64,000 nt of DNA from Chloranthus sessilifolius. Its lineage: Eukaryota > Streptophyta > Magnoliopsida > Chloranthales > Chloranthaceae. The translations under genes were made by a program, and so were the position numbers. The stretch lies in contig CM037587.1 in assembly GCA_021018995.1 (NCBI GenBank), positions 69,273,604 through 69,337,603 of the forward strand. Direction: 5' to 3'. Positions 1-11,445 of the stretch are shown one piece after another. Under the pieces are notes generated by a model, which worked only from the letters and a program-made list of their open reading frames with translations, made no database searches and was not told the origin of the DNA. Position 1 is the first letter of the stretch, and each line of letters starts with the position of its first letter.

Positions 1-2590
1 ATACAAAATAAAAGAAGCTAAAACACAAATAGAAAATCTCGAGTTGTTTCTCATTATTTTCAGAAGAGTAAATAAGGGCTCTTGTTGAGCCATGATCCAA
101 AACAAGTAAAAAAAAAGATAGAAAATTATAAAACAAAAAAATATATATATATAGATATCTTCCTGGATGTTTTTCTCCATTTGCATCCTCTTTCCCATCT
201 CGGACCTCTTGAGATCATTTTTCTTTTTTAGGAATCATGTAGGATAATGAGTAGTGAATCATAGGTCGCTTTTGAATATTCAATGGACCCACCGATTTTA
301 TTTTCCTTCTAGATTTCTTCATCATAAATGGGTCTCAAATGTGTGTGAACCCCTGCTTTTAATATGTGCTCCCATGCTTCATTATTCTTTTTATTCATAC
401 ACATCATCAACAAAGGGGTCATTTTATGAATCTTGCTTTTCACCGTATTCTGTTAATCATTTTTATAATCACTTAGATTCATAAGTATCTCAGACTTTTG
501 GGTTTTATTTTTTTTTTCTTTGGGCTTAGGATGTATCATTTGGCATTAGATTTTCTGTTTTAGGAATTTTAGTTTCAAATTCTATTTTTAGATCGCTGAT
601 TTTTTTTTTCTTTCTTAGGTTATTGTGTCCTCGTTTTACTGATTTCCGTCATTTTTCCGTGAGTATAGTTAGTTTCTAACTTTGTTTCCCTATTTTGCAT
701 TCACAAAGTCTGTTTTTGTATCAACACTTTTCTTTTTAACTTTGTATTCAAATTCCCTTACCTTGCTTTTACTGCTTTCTGTTATTAGCATTAGTTTCCT
801 TCCATTTGCTTTGCACTTCTTTTATTTTTCCGATCATATATTCAGTTTTAGATTTTATTTTGTAGCATTCTAGCTTAGTTTTGTTATTTTTCTGTTTATC
901 GAATTTCCTATATTTATATAACATTTTGCTCATATATTTGTTATTTTCTTATTTTATTTTCACGCACATAGTCGCAAATTTTTTCGCTTAGTTTTCCTTT
1001 CTTCTTTTATCCTGCGCCTCGTTTCTCGATTGGTTCAGAACATTGAGGACAATGTTCATCTTAGGTTTGGGGGTATGGCAGGTATGCCAATAAAATAAGT
1101 TAATGCTTGATGCAGCTTATGATCAGCAGAATTTTTGAAAATGAAGTAATCTCACACCTGTTTTTTTGAAAAATGAGGAAGTTAAAACTTTTTAAAATTA
1201 ATTTCTAGTGTAATTCTAATACTTTCATGAAGTGAATGTCAGAAATTTTCCAAAAGAAAATTGATGTTTTAGTAAACCTAAAAAGAGAGAAACCAGTGAT
1301 GATATACCTCGAATTTGAGAAAACCACACCCAGTGAGATTTGGACCTGAAATGTATTCTTTGGAGGTATAAATTGGAAATTTTTTCTGCTCTAGGGACTG
1401 TTTGAACCTGCTTGTTATCAGTAGAAGTTACACATATCCAAGTTAAAATATCTTGACAGCAATCATGATATTAAAATCATGATGTAAGGACTCCTTTTGG
1501 ACAGCTTTGAACTTCAAAAGCCCAACCTTTGAAACCGCCTTGATATGCACCAATTGAGCTTTATAAATCCAAGATTTCTTTGAAACCTCATCAACCTCAT
1601 TTAGCCTAACCTCACTCGAGAATTCAAGGTAAAGGAAAGAAAGTCAAGAAAGGTGAGTTGGGTAACAGCTTGGTAAAAAAAAAATAATTGAAGGCAATGT
1701 CAGACGTTAGAAGAAATGTGGCATTCCACCAATGTTGCTTTGAAAAAAAAAAAAAAAAAAGGAGAAGGCATTTCATTGGAAGTTTGAAAAGAAAGAGAAA
1801 AGATGGCCACTTTGGAAAATTCAAAGAAGAAGATGAAATTGTCAATTGAAGAAGGTGTGTCTATCACCTCCTTACTTTGACCGACTTCTCAATTTTGAGC
1901 TCCATTCCACCCTTTATTCTTGATAAATTTCACCCATAAGCCACATTACAACCCAAGTTAAAGTCCTTCTTGATCAATGATGGATTGAGCTGTCACATGG
2001 AGATAAGGATTTGTGTAATCTATGGTGAAAAAGTAATAAATTCATAATAAAAGCAATGCCTATGTTCCTCGCTTACAATCCTATTTGAGGATGAATTGCT
2101 CTTGAGTGTGTGAAATAGTGCAACCCTCATATTTGCATGGTGAGTGAAAACTCGGTGAGAGTTGAGTTTGAAATCAAATTATTTGGGGTAACATCAAACT
2201 GAATTCTCAAATAGAAGGCAAGCTTTTCATTAATTTTTCTTGTAAAAACTTTTGACACCAATCGAAAGTGAATGGTAAAGGAATTACAACAGAATTTTAG
2301 TTTTGAACTGATGTTTTCTTGAAAATCTTCTTACAACCTGATTGATGCAGGTGTGAATAATCTGATTGGATGAAAGTTTGCTTTAACAGAACTGCATTGA
2401 TTTTAACTGATTTATTGGAGAAGTTTGTGGGTACCTTCACTGAAAACCCTCAGGAGACTTCACTCCTCCACTAGGGATCACCTAGGGGTTTAAAAGGCTT
2501 ATTGCATATGCTAAATGCAACTGTGCTCCCTACAAAAATGGCTTTTCATTCTATTTTTAAATTTTGTCTTTGCTCAGGGACTAGCAAAGC
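1..2590 (+). mobile_element. Athila-like element A: 3' internal non-coding region
   Basis: AT-rich, essentially ORF-free sequence directly upstream of LTR A. Its end (about 1040-2605) matches in layout, and in stretches of sequence, the 3' regions of element D (28100-29755) and element B (reverse strand, 45347-46940). It contains an internal polypurine-like tract at 1061-1074 and a poly-A run at 1743-1760. I see no coding sequence in 1-1060; it would correspond to the region after ORF3 in D. The rest of A lies to the left of the window. Confidence 0.7.
1061..1074 (+). promoter_or_regulatory. Internal polypurine-tract-like sequence of A
   Basis: TTAGGTTTGGGGGT is nearly identical to the tract abutting LTR A at 2591-2605. 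It is preceded by an ACATTGAGGA-type context also found in D (28138-28151). It could be a secondary plus-strand primer; see findings. Confidence 0.5.
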
Positions 2591-2605
2591 TTAGGTTTGG
2601 GGGTG
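2591..2605 (+). promoter_or_regulatory. Polypurine tract of element A
   Basis: TTAGGTTTGGGGGTG lies immediately before the TGTTGAGAAC start of the LTR, where the plus-strand primer is expected. D (29741-29755) and, in reverse, B (45347-45361) have the same layout. Confidence 0.75.
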
Positions 2606-2868
2606 TGTTGAGAACTAGAAAATACCATTTTTCGCCCCTTAATCTGGCCTTGATAGACCCTTGAGAGAACTAAATAAGTGTTTTAAGTGTTTGTTTTACA
2701 GCTAACAATAAAGGTAGGCTTAACCTTGAAAGTAGCTTAAAAGTGCCAAAAAGATGATGACCCATCTTGATCTGGAGGAAGAAGGAGAAAGGACAACCTC
2801 ACGGGCTGTCGAAATGCCTAAAATAAAGAGGACAAAGGCCTAGTTTCAACCTGGAAAGAGGTTTAGAG

Positions 2869-3130
2869 CTTTTCGAAAAGAAGAATGCACTACAGAATGC
2901 TATTCGTAAAGGTCCCCAATCTTTGCGAAAAGGTCCCCAAGCTCTGCGAAAAGGTTTCAAATCTTTGCGAATAGATCTCCAGAAGTTACAGTTCTTTTCG
3001 AAAAGGTCTCCAATTTTTGCGAATAGATCTCTAGAAGTTACAGTTCTTTTCGAAAAGGTCTCCAATCTGTGCGAAAAGAGCTTCAGAAGTCACAGTACCT
3101 TGCGAAAAGTTCTCCAAACTGTGCGAAATG
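2869..3130 (+). repeat. LTR A array of CTTTTCGAAAAG-type motifs
   Basis: By eye, about eleven copies of a 12-base imperfect palindrome: CTTTTCGAAAAG in full at 2869 and again at about 2994 and 3046. TTTGCGAAAAGG and TTTGCGAATAG variants lie between, spaced 20-30 bases apart. The array ends about 350 bases upstream of the TATA box. Open frames crossing it are artefacts of the repeat. Confidence 0.8.
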
Positions 3131-3485
3131 ATATCCTGAAGATTCTTAGCATCTGCAAGGGCAATTCAGTAATCTCTACATGCGCCCCAATGCATTTAAA
3201 AGCCCAGGGACATTCCGAAAGATTTTGAGCACGAACCAAAGGCATATTCTACCCCACGTGAGCACCCAGAGATGAAATAACTTGGCGGGAACTTCTAGAA
3301 ACTCTAACAGACTTTCAAAATGCATAACAGAATTGATGCCTATTTCACCTGATTGGCTGAACCAGATCGAGGAATTCTGATTGGTCAGAATAGATCTGGA
3401 TCCTCGTGCTCGACCACCATTGGTCAATACAAATCTGAGCACCTCAGATTGGTTGATACACATCTGAGCTGGGCTTAGGGAAAAC

Positions 3486-3494
3486 TATAAATAG
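3486..3494 (+). promoter_or_regulatory. TATA box of LTR A
   Basis: CTATAAATAG about 880 bases into the LTR and downstream of the motif array. The same box is in LTR B on the reverse strand at 44438-44447. Confidence 0.6.
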
Positions 3495-4484
3495 ACGAAC
3501 CATTTGCCCAATTTGGGCATCCAGATTTCGAGTTTCATTTCTGTTGCCCCATTTCCAATTCAGATAGCTTGTCCTAAAATTTCGTAATAGCCTAACTTTT
3601 ATTTGTACTTGAGAGCTGTGAGATACTTTTGTAATTCAAAAGAGATGTGTATTCAAGACTACAAATCCGAGAGCTGTTTAAGCTGTGCTCTGTAATTGTA
3701 ATGGTGAATTTGAAAAGGTTGCTGTGAACCGTACATTCTCAATTGGATTTGTGTTGAGGGTTCCCTGTGATCTCTTTATTGCACTAGACTCCTTTAGATT
3801 TACTATTTTTATGCAATTTCCCTTAATTCATTATCCCTGTGAGAATTTGTATTTGTAACCTAATCTCTCACAGCATTTGTAGTGGTGTTTCTCGTTCTGA
3901 ATTAAGGGTTCAGATTAAAGACTATTGGATGGTCTGTGACCATTGAAGTGGACAGACCATAGCCATAAGTTTAACTCTAATCTTTGAGTTAGATTACTTT
4001 CTCTTGCATCTGTGCTGGTTGCCAGATGAAGATTGGATAATATCTCATTTGTTCTACATTTATTCTCATTTTGCAATCTAGTACTAAATCGAAGTTAGAT
4101 ATTATTTCTCCATTCTTATTAATTTACATCAAATCTCCCCAACTCGGATCTGGATCATTTAGTTTAATCTTTACTTTTATCATTTAGTTAACGTGAAAAA
4201 TTCAACCTCCCATTTTATGTGCTATGTAGATAGGATCAGAGGTCAGATCTAGTAGCTCAGATCTGAAGGTTTATCTTAAATTTTAAATCAATTCCCTGTG
4301 GACAATCTTTTACTCACTTATATTTAAAACTTGCTACAATTGGCCCTGATCTTGCAGGCTAATTCACTTCTATCCCTGCTGATATTTCTTTACTCTTTTT
4401 AATATTCTAGATTCATTATAACTTAGCAGTTGCAAACCTGTTTTCAAAACACAAATAAATCAAGCACACTTATAAGTAACAACA

Positions 4485-5097
4485 GAGATCTGGGACAACT
4501 GGGCTAATTCCCTAGAGCGATGGTGCGCATGTTGTTGTAAATCCTGAAGGATTTACAGTATAGTGGCACCATTGTTTCCATTCTGAGGATATGGCTGTTG
4601 CGCAAAGGATTGGTATGGGTTATATGACTATTGGGAATTTAGTAATGTTTTGGATATGTATAAGATAATTCCTGTTGGGTTACTCTTGGGAAGCTATAGG
4701 GATTGTCCCACGGAAAATTATAAGAATTCTCAACACTACCCCACTAAGAGGCAAAGGCCTGCTCTGTCTACAACATGGCTGGATACAAGGGAGTAAGTGG
4801 GAATTCCATTGGGGGGTAAGTCATATTAAGATTCGTCCAAAATGTTTCATCGTGCTTTGCATCTTAAATATTATATAAATATATTATATATTTTTTTAAG
4901 AAAGCATGGAGAGAGACAAATCTGAGCCTCTAGTTTCTGTGGCCAGCAAAAATGTTGAACCTTTAATTCGCTGCTCCGAGTAAACCTGCAAAAGCTTAAG
5001 AAGTGAATAAAGAAAATAAAAAATATAAAGAAATATAAAAAGAGAAAGATAAATATTTATTTTCTTAAATTAATATAGATACAAAATAAAATGCTAT
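4485..5097 (-). mobile_element. Element E: 5' internal stub (minus strand)
   Basis: This is the sequence between LTR A and E's primer site. On the minus strand it is the first 600 bases after the primer site, so it should be leader and the start of gag. I cannot recognise a gag domain; both strands contain many stops and a very AT-rich stretch (4860-5095). The rest of E lies left of A's insertion and outside the window. Confidence 0.5.
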
Positions 5098-5114
5098 CCC
5101 TGGCAGCGGCACCA
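5098..5114 (-). promoter_or_regulatory. Primer-binding site of element E (tRNA-Asp type)
   Basis: On the minus strand it reads TGGTGCCGCTGCCAGGG, close to the complement of plant tRNA-Asp 3' ends (TGGCGCCGTTGCCGGG). This primer is typical of Athila/Tat elements. It lies six bases inside the LTR edge at 5121. Confidence 0.75.
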
Positions 5115-5827
5115 AAAACTTGACTTGGCTTATTATATGTATCTCTAGTTAAGTCTTAACCTATTGCAAGCACACGATAAAAATTGTAGAGCTAGTATAG
5201 GATCATTTCCACGAAGATAGGTTTATATTGTATTTATATATATATATATATATTTTTTGAAAACTTATATTTATCTTTTAAGTTCCTATGCTAATTGAGA
5301 AATATGAATAAAGAATGATTTCTTAAACTAAATATTAGAAAATAAATCCTAAATCCTCCTACTTTAGATTATGGTCGTCAATCACAATCTTCAACTATCG
5401 GATGTTTATAATTTTAAAATACCATCACACTATATCTCAGTCTTCTAGAATTTGGGCGTCAATCAAAGACTAGCATCCTTTAATATAGATTTATATTAAT
5501 CTCTAATCTACTAGAATTTGGGCGTCAATCAAACTCTAGAAAATTGAAGAACAAAAATAAAAACCATTACACTAATCTGCAAGTTCCAACCTGAGTCATC
5601 AATTCAAATCAAAATCTTAAGATGTTTACAAAGCAGTAAATTGTAATAAAATAAATCTAAACTAGAAAGCAAAAGTACAACCATCCAAAGGGTTGATCTT
5701 TTAGCTTCCTCAGCCTTGGTTGTCAGGCAAGACCTTAGAGAACTGTAGATGATGTTACTTTGTAAATCCTAAACTACTTTGATTGGGAGAAAACACAAAC
5801 CTCAGCAGTCAATTGATGCTGTAAAAT

Positions 5828-8196
5828 TGTAACATCCCTAAAAATTATCGTTTTTAATAGTATCCTAGGGATACATGCCCGACTGGTCATAAAAAGGGTC
5901 AAGTGAAAGTCAACTTGATGATTTAGGTTAAATTAGGTTTGATGTGAGTGCGCTCATGTGCGTGGTGTTAGATCTTGTTACGAGGTCACATACACCTGTT
6001 ATGGGTGTGTATGCTTTGTTTCGAAGGGTTGAATTGGGTTAAAAGATTTAAAAGATAAGAGAAGTTATTTCTCTTTGGTTTGGTAGGTGGTTAGGGATTT
6101 ATGAAGAGAGAGAGAGAGAGAAAGGAGGAGGGAGTAAATGCTAGAGGTTTTGTGTGAAATTGCAGATTGAGGCCATACTTGAGCTATTAATCATGACGGT
6201 GACACGTGGGGATTCAAGGAATAGAAGCTAGGAACCATAGCTTGTGGAGTCAAGCCATTGAATCAACCATACTTAGAATTGATGTAAGATTTTTGCAAAT
6301 TATGAATGGGGTGATATTGTGATTATCTTGTTGAGTTATTAAGGAATTTAAGAGATAGAAAAAGGAAAAAATTTTAGAGAGCAAAGCTAGAGGAATTGCC
6401 CGAAGAGGGCTAAGTTCTATCAAAAATCGATTAATCGATTTTGATAAAAAGCAAATTTGGACATTGAAGCACAAAATCGATTAATCGAATTAAATTTCGA
6501 TTAATCGATTTTTGGTTTCGAATAATCGATTTGAAATTGATTACTCGATTGGGTACTCCCAGTTGGCTGGAAAATGAGGAGTCTGGGAAAACTGATTAAT
6601 TGATTTTGGGATCGATTAATTGATTTTAGAATTTCGATTAATCGATTTGGGATTGATTAATCGTTTTGGAAATTCGATTAATCGATATTGGGATAGATTA
6701 ATCGATTTTGATAGTTTTGGGTGGATTCTGTTTTGTACCTTAGGGTTCTGGGAGGGCCTTGTGCCTTCTTCTGTGCATCATTATTGATTATTTGTGTATG
6801 ACGTGACGTACTGTAGGTTGAGTACTTTGATTTTAAGCATGGGGAGCTACCTTGGACCTTGATGCTTAGAGTTGAAGCACGTGAGGTAGGGAATATTCTA
6901 AACTTGTACACTTGATTACAAAAGCATGTATGTAGTGATATTTTAACTATGCAAACTTGTTAAAGCATAGTTAATGGGTTGTGTTTTAAAATGCTAAGAT
7001 AAGTATGTGAAAGTAAGGTGTGTGTGCGTACACGAAAAATGAGAAAATCAATGAGTGTAAGAATTTTGACATCCCAGGGATGTATTTGTGAATAGGGAAT
7101 CTAAGTGATGCATTTGAATGTGAGACATCCCAGGGATGTAAAGTTAATGTGAATGGGCTTTGAATTATTAATATTTAGCACAATTATATGGTGAATAATT
7201 ATATATAATTGCACAATTGATTTAAGGTTTAGAGAATACCCCACCGACACGGCGGTATGCCCGTGACTGACTCGGCAGGATATCTGTGACCGGTTCGATG
7301 GCCAATTCGCACATCAGTAAGACATCCCAGGCATGTATATGAGTTATGTGCCTGTCACCTATGATAAAGGAACTTAGACTATGTTACATGAAAAATAGTC
7401 TTATTGGATGACGATGGAGGGTATTCCATCGGGGCTCGATGCTATATTGCTCGGATATTATTTAAGTTAATTGATTTAAGTCATGAGACCAGCTCAGTTG
7501 TAAAATGAGAACCAGTTGTGCAAGAGATGGCATGTGTAGTGTAGCAATTGCATTTCGTTCATTATTTTAGTATCTCAAACTGTTTTTGAGTTATTTTATA
7601 TTGATGAAATCATACTTCAAATTATGTCATGAAATGTATTTGAGTAAGATGGATATACATGTTCAGATATTTTCCGTATTGAGCTAGGATGTAGCTCACC
7701 CTTTTTGACTATACGTCGTAGGTTCCGAGATAGGAGCTGCTTCTGGTGACGTCAATCTCGAGGACTCGGATTATGTTCCAGGGGAGGATTCTGAGCCTCC
7801 TCCTGAGAAGTTCTTTTAGAAGACCCACTGTGCAGTTTGATAGTTATTTTGAGAGAGATATTTACGACTTGGTATGTCCAACCTGTTTTGTAGGGATAAT
7901 ATAATTATGGAGAAATTCTTTTGTCGAACCATCTGAAGTGACCATTGATACGTCACTGATAGTTCGGGTTGGTTCTTTTGCCCATGCAGTGGCATGGGAT
8001 TGGAACTATCTTTTGGGTTATATATTTTGGCTTTAAATTATAGAATTGGAGATTTAGTTTCGTACTTGCTATTTTGTACATGCTTTAATTAGGGTTGTGG
8101 GGATATACCAAGTGTTTCGCGTGTATCATTGGGGCACGACCTCAAGGGTCATTTTGATGGCACGGTTTTCGGGGTGTTAAAATCTAAGCTGTCATA
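5828..8196 (+). repeat. Solo LTR S1 of a Tekay-like element
   Basis: It begins TGTAACATCCC and ends AGCTGTCATA, the same termini as the LTRs of element M, and clear similarity to M continues inside (the 'ctcgatgctatattgctcgg' and 'taggatgtagctcaccc' blocks). No primer site or coding region follows. E's LTR resumes directly, so this is a solo LTR left by LTR-LTR recombination. Flanks AAAAT (5823-5827) and GAAAT (8197-8201) fit a 5-bp target duplication with one change. A (GA)n run lies at 6103-6120 and a palindrome array at 6426-6710. Confidence 0.85.
6426..6710 (+). repeat. S1 array of ATCGATTAATCGAT motifs
   Basis: By eye, eleven copies of the self-complementary 14-mer ATCGATTAATCGAT (with flanking A/T) and one-base variants, for example at 6426, 6476, 6497, 6611, 6634, 6673 and 6693. 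A non-repeat spacer sits at about 6550-6590. The same array with the same spacer is in both LTRs of M. Confidence 0.85.
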
Positions 8197-8232
8197 GAAA
8201 TTCTTCGATGGTTATTCTTATGTGTCGAGCCT

Positions 8233-8243
8233 CTTATTTATAG
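8233..8243 (-). promoter_or_regulatory. TATA box of LTR E
   Basis: CTATAAATAAG on the minus strand, about 300 bases downstream of the LTR E motif array (S1 is not between them). Confidence 0.5.
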
Positions 8244-8532
8244 ATCATAAGGGTCGGTTTACAAAACTCATAATTCTAATAAAAGAAATTACTAAAATAA
8301 AACTATCCTAATATAACTCTACTTCTAATTTTATCTTTCCTTACTTTCAATCTATTGATGTACTTCTGGATTTCTTCTTTTATTTCTGCAGCAGAATCCT
8401 TTAAGAGTCTTCTTTGTCAATCTTCTCAGATCCATGATTGGCCAGACTTCTAAGTCAAAATTCTTCTAATTTTAAGCATGGCGGTGTTAATGTTCACGTG
8501 ATCAGCAACTTTGGAAGGTGTTCTTTTCTAGA

Positions 8533-8750
8533 AAATCGTCAATCATGGTTTTCTATCTCTATAGTAGCTTTCTCTGAAAAATCGCAAATCACGATTTATA
8601 TCTTTTAACACTGCTTCCTATTGAACGATGCTTAATTACAATTCATTTTCTTCTCTTGTATAGTACTCTTTTCTCTCTGAAAAATCATAAATTACGATTT
8701 CTACTCTATATTTACATTGTTCCGCAAAATCGTAAAACATAATTTTTGTT
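8533..8750 (-). repeat. LTR E array of AAATCG...CGATTT inverted motifs
   Basis: Four copies of a roughly 20-base imperfect palindrome with AAATCG and CGATTT arms around a short AT core, near 8533, 8580, 8685 and 8728. Several are preceded by CTCTGAA. They lie upstream of the minus-strand TATA box. Confidence 0.6.
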
Positions 8751-8948
8751 CTTTTAGTAGCCGATGATTCGTCTTTCGGTTCAATTGTCTTTTTATTGCT
8801 TTATGAATTCATTTTGATGAATATTAACACTTTGATTTTCTTTTGCTATTTTTCTTTAATATCTGCACATCAGCAACTTATTAGTAGCAAACTAAGTCCT
8901 AGCATCACTAAGTTAAGCGTGGTAAAATGGTATATTATGTGACTGATC

Positions 8949-9222
8949 AAATACCTGGGAATCCATAATGTATTCCACGTATCAATGTTGGGGAGATACA
9001 TCTATGACCCCTCACATTTTGTGGAGATCAAACCCGTAGACATCACGGAGGATCTCACCACAGTAGCAAAATCGATCATGATTCTCGATTGGAAAGTTTA
9101 AGTCTTCAAGAACAAAACGATGGCATTGGTGTTGGTACAATGGCAACATCACACGCAAAAGGAGACAACAGGGGAGAATGAAGATGACATCAAAGCAATA
9201 CATCCTAAACTTTTCGAATAAC
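8949..9222 (+). pseudogene. Element X: C-terminal remnant of chromovirus pol (integrase tail/chromodomain)
   Basis: The frame starting near 8949 encodes HNVFHVSML and DPSH motifs. These mark the end of integrase in Tekay/Del-type Ty3/gypsy elements. They are followed by a degraded chromodomain-like segment (ILDWKV, stop, then VLVQWQHH and HPKLFE) ending at the stop near 9222. There is one in-frame TAA. The match is to the same segment of T (18340-18625). Upstream pol is missing because E inserted to the left; 8873-8948 holds no readable motif. Confidence 0.75.
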
Positions 9223-9253
9223 TGGTACGTAATTTTTAGGGACGAAAAGAAAA

Positions 9254-9268
9254 ATTTCGGGGGGAGAA
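9254..9268 (+). promoter_or_regulatory. Polypurine tract of element X
   Basis: Purine run TTTCGGGGGGAGAA directly before TGTTTTGACC, 30-40 bases after the pol stop, as in other chromoviruses. Confidence 0.65.
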
Positions 9269-10142
9269 TGTTTTGACCCGACTCTCTTGGACCTTATTTA
9301 ATAGTTTTAGATCTGAGAAGCACCAAGTGTTGTACTCGTGCACACACCTTATCCTAGCCTGCACTACACAATTTTAGAAAATTCTATATATCATTCAGCC
9401 CACTTAAAAATAGCAATTGAATTTCCTATGAATCCTGCTGCAATAAATCAACTAAGGCAGGTATCTTAATTTCAATATTCTTAGGATTTGAATTGGCAAG
9501 CAATTAGAGTCCTTATAGGACTCACACTTTGTGTAAATCAACCAGCCGTTTAGGATTCTTTTCCCTAATCCCTTTCTTCTTAAATAGAGAACCTAGAGAG
9601 ATTTGAAATTATTTACATCAATTTCTTTTTCTCTTAGCCGCCTCTCTCTCAGTTCTCTTTTCTGCAAGAGCACAACCATTCTGCACTTTCGGTAAGCAAG
9701 ATCCACGCTGATCAACATCGTGAGTTTCAATCCTCCACTGTATCGGTAAACCGTGCATTCTATTATGGAGTCTATTTTTTTTCCATCAAGGATCTTCATC
9801 GCTGCAAAGGTTCTATTGTAAGAGAAAGGAATCTCGAGACATAACTCAGGCAAATCATTCCTCAATCTGATCACTGTCAACACAAGTCATCGCAGAATTT
9901 AATTCATGCTTCAATAGGTGGGTGCCTCTAAATCCATCTTAAATTATTCAATAATTTTTCTAAATTAGAAACCCTAATTAAATCATAAAAGAAATCAGAT
10001 GAAGAATAAGAATTGGGGACGAAAAACTCGACATGTGCATAAAATTGTAGTTTCAACCGGTCGAAATCCAAACTTGACCAATCGAGAATATAGTATATAG
10101 TAGAGGCTTTAGTCTCTGTTTCATTTCAACTAGTCGAAATGG
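9269..10142 (+). repeat. Partial 3' LTR of element X
   Basis: It starts TGTTTTGACC after a polypurine tract. No clear CA end or primer site is seen before Athila-type coding sequence begins near 10143, so its 3' part is probably deleted. A TTAAATAG box occurs near 9578. At 10047-10140 there are TTTCAACCGGTCGAAA and TTTCAACTAGTCGAAA, two near-palindromic copies of one motif; these may belong to X or to a further fragment. Confidence 0.5.
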
Positions 10143-11302
10143 CAGAATGGAGGAGATGATGGACACATTCAAGTAGGTGAAAATCAATCTGCCTTTGCTT
10201 GATGCCATCAGGAAGGTCCCGGCCTATGCTAAGTTCCTTAAGGAGTTGTGCACTCAAAAGAGAAAATCTAGGATCCATTTGTCTAAGAAAATTTTTGCAA
10301 CTAAAAAAGAAAACTTTGTTTTGTCCATAGCTACACTAGCTAAGCTTCAAGGCCTAGGGGTACCTACCATCCCCTGCATCATAGGTGACCACACCATAGG
10401 ATGAGCTCTCTTGGATTTGGGAGCTAGTATCAACCTGCTTCCATACTTAGTGAATGGGAAGCTAGGTTTAGGGGAGCTAAAGCCCACACCTGTGATCCTC
10501 CAATTGGCTGACAGGTCTGAGAGAAAACCTATAGGTATTGTGGAAGATGTGCTAGTGGGAGTAGATAAATTTTTCTACCCAGCTGATTTTTTGGTGTCAG
10601 ATATGGAGCCTACCAAGTGCTGCACTCCAATACCTGTCATTTTGGGCAGGTCATTTCTGGCCACTGCTAATGCTTACATTCAATGTAGGTCTAGAGTGAT
10701 GGAAGTCACTTTCAAAACACTGACAGAAGCTCAATTGAATTATACAACAACCGAAAAAGAGCTTTTGGATGTAGTGTTTGCTTTGGACACCTTTATACCT
10801 TATTTTTACTAGAGTCTAAAATTATAGTTTTTACTGACCACTCTACCCTGAAATACTTGCTGACAAAGAAAGATGCAAAACCTAGGCTGATTCGATGGAT
10901 CTTACTCCTGTAAGAGTTTGATCTCGAGATCAAAGACAAGAAAGGGGTAGAGAATGTGGTATCTAATCACTTGTCCAAGATTGTGATTGATGAAAGTGCT
11001 GCAACACCACTTAAGGATTCATTCCCTGATAAGCAATTGTTTGCCATCAAGTCAAGTTTACCCTGGTTTGTAAATATTATAAATTACCTTGTTGTAGGAA
11101 GGATCCCTTCTCCCAGGTCCAAGATGGACAAAGACTTGTTCTTTTCACAAGTCAAGTATTTTTTCTAGAGGATCCTTACCTCTTTAAATATTGTGTAGAC
11201 GAGGTGATCAGAAAGTGTGTCCCTGACAATGAAGTTCATAATATTCTGAGCATGTGTTATGAAAAGGCCTGTGGGGGTCACTTTGGAGGGAAAAAGACAA
11301 TA
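10143..11302 (+). pseudogene. Athila-like element D: pol part 1 (protease, RNase H, start of integrase)
   Basis: Starts inside pol, homologous to C from about 42061. The aspartic-protease region carries a DLGAS active-site block near 10420 and an IPVILGR strand near 10630. At about 10714 the sequence jumps to RNase H motifs ([14 protein letters not shown], then [12 protein letters not shown]), so the reverse transcriptase is deleted. The frame then reaches the integrase zinc-finger start (CGGHFGGKKTIA) and is interrupted by T at 11303. In-frame stops include TGA at 10402-10404, where an Arg codon CGA is expected, and there are frameshifts around 10812 and 10910. Confidence 0.85.
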
Positions 11303-11307
11303 GCTAA
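11303..11307 (+). repeat. Target-site duplication of T, left copy (GCTAA)
   Basis: GCTAA precedes LTR T and is repeated perfectly at 23292-23296. Removing T plus one copy restores the integrase reading of element D across the junction. Confidence 0.95.
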
Positions 11308-11445
11308 TGTAACAACCCCAGATTTTCGGAACCGTACAAGCCATATGCCACGCACGTGTATGTGTGGTTCACAAGGAAACCTGGGTCAACATATACACAC
11401 GGTGTGTATATGTGAAGTAACATATTATATTTTTCCCTTCCTTTC

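Larger units (their letters stand above)
2606..4484 (+). repeat. 3' LTR of Athila-like element A
   Basis: The segment starts TGTTGAGAAC right after a polypurine tract and ends in CAACA, giving short inverted termini TGTTG/CAACA. It is about 1.88 kb. A reverse-strand copy of nearly the same length is LTR B (43474-45346). A motif array (2869-3130) precedes a TATA box at 3486-3494. The repeated leader after the promoter, rich in 'gatctgtgacc'-type sentences, is also recognisable in B. The sequence that follows (4485 on) is unrelated and belongs to element E, into which A inserted. Confidence 0.85.
5121..8872 (-). repeat. 5' LTR of element E (minus strand), split by solo LTR S1
   Basis: On the minus strand the LTR starts TGATGTGCAG (8872) and ends AAGCCAAGTCA (5121), followed by the primer site. 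It is about 1.38 kb once the S1 insertion (5828-8196) is removed. A TATA box lies at 8233-8243 on the minus strand, and an array of AAATCG/CGATTT inverted motifs at 8533-8750. The right edge abuts the pol remnant of element X, so E inserted into X. No matching 3' LTR is in the window. Confidence 0.7.

Noticed and set aside
254..873. Small open frames near the left edge (254-484, 682-873)
   Set aside because: AT-rich frames with Phe/Ser/Leu-biased translations in element A's non-coding region; no homologous frame in D or B.
6103..6120. Microsatellites ((GA)n at 6103, (CA)n near 50865 and 60955, (CT)n near 51785 and 61885, poly-A at 1743 and 45386)
   Set aside because: Simple slippage repeats, some conserved only because they are copied within related LTRs; no independent significance seen.
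9593..9883. 96-codon minus-strand open frame that could look like a host gene
   Set aside because: It lies inside LTR X, has no recognisable domain and its composition matches the surrounding non-coding sequence.
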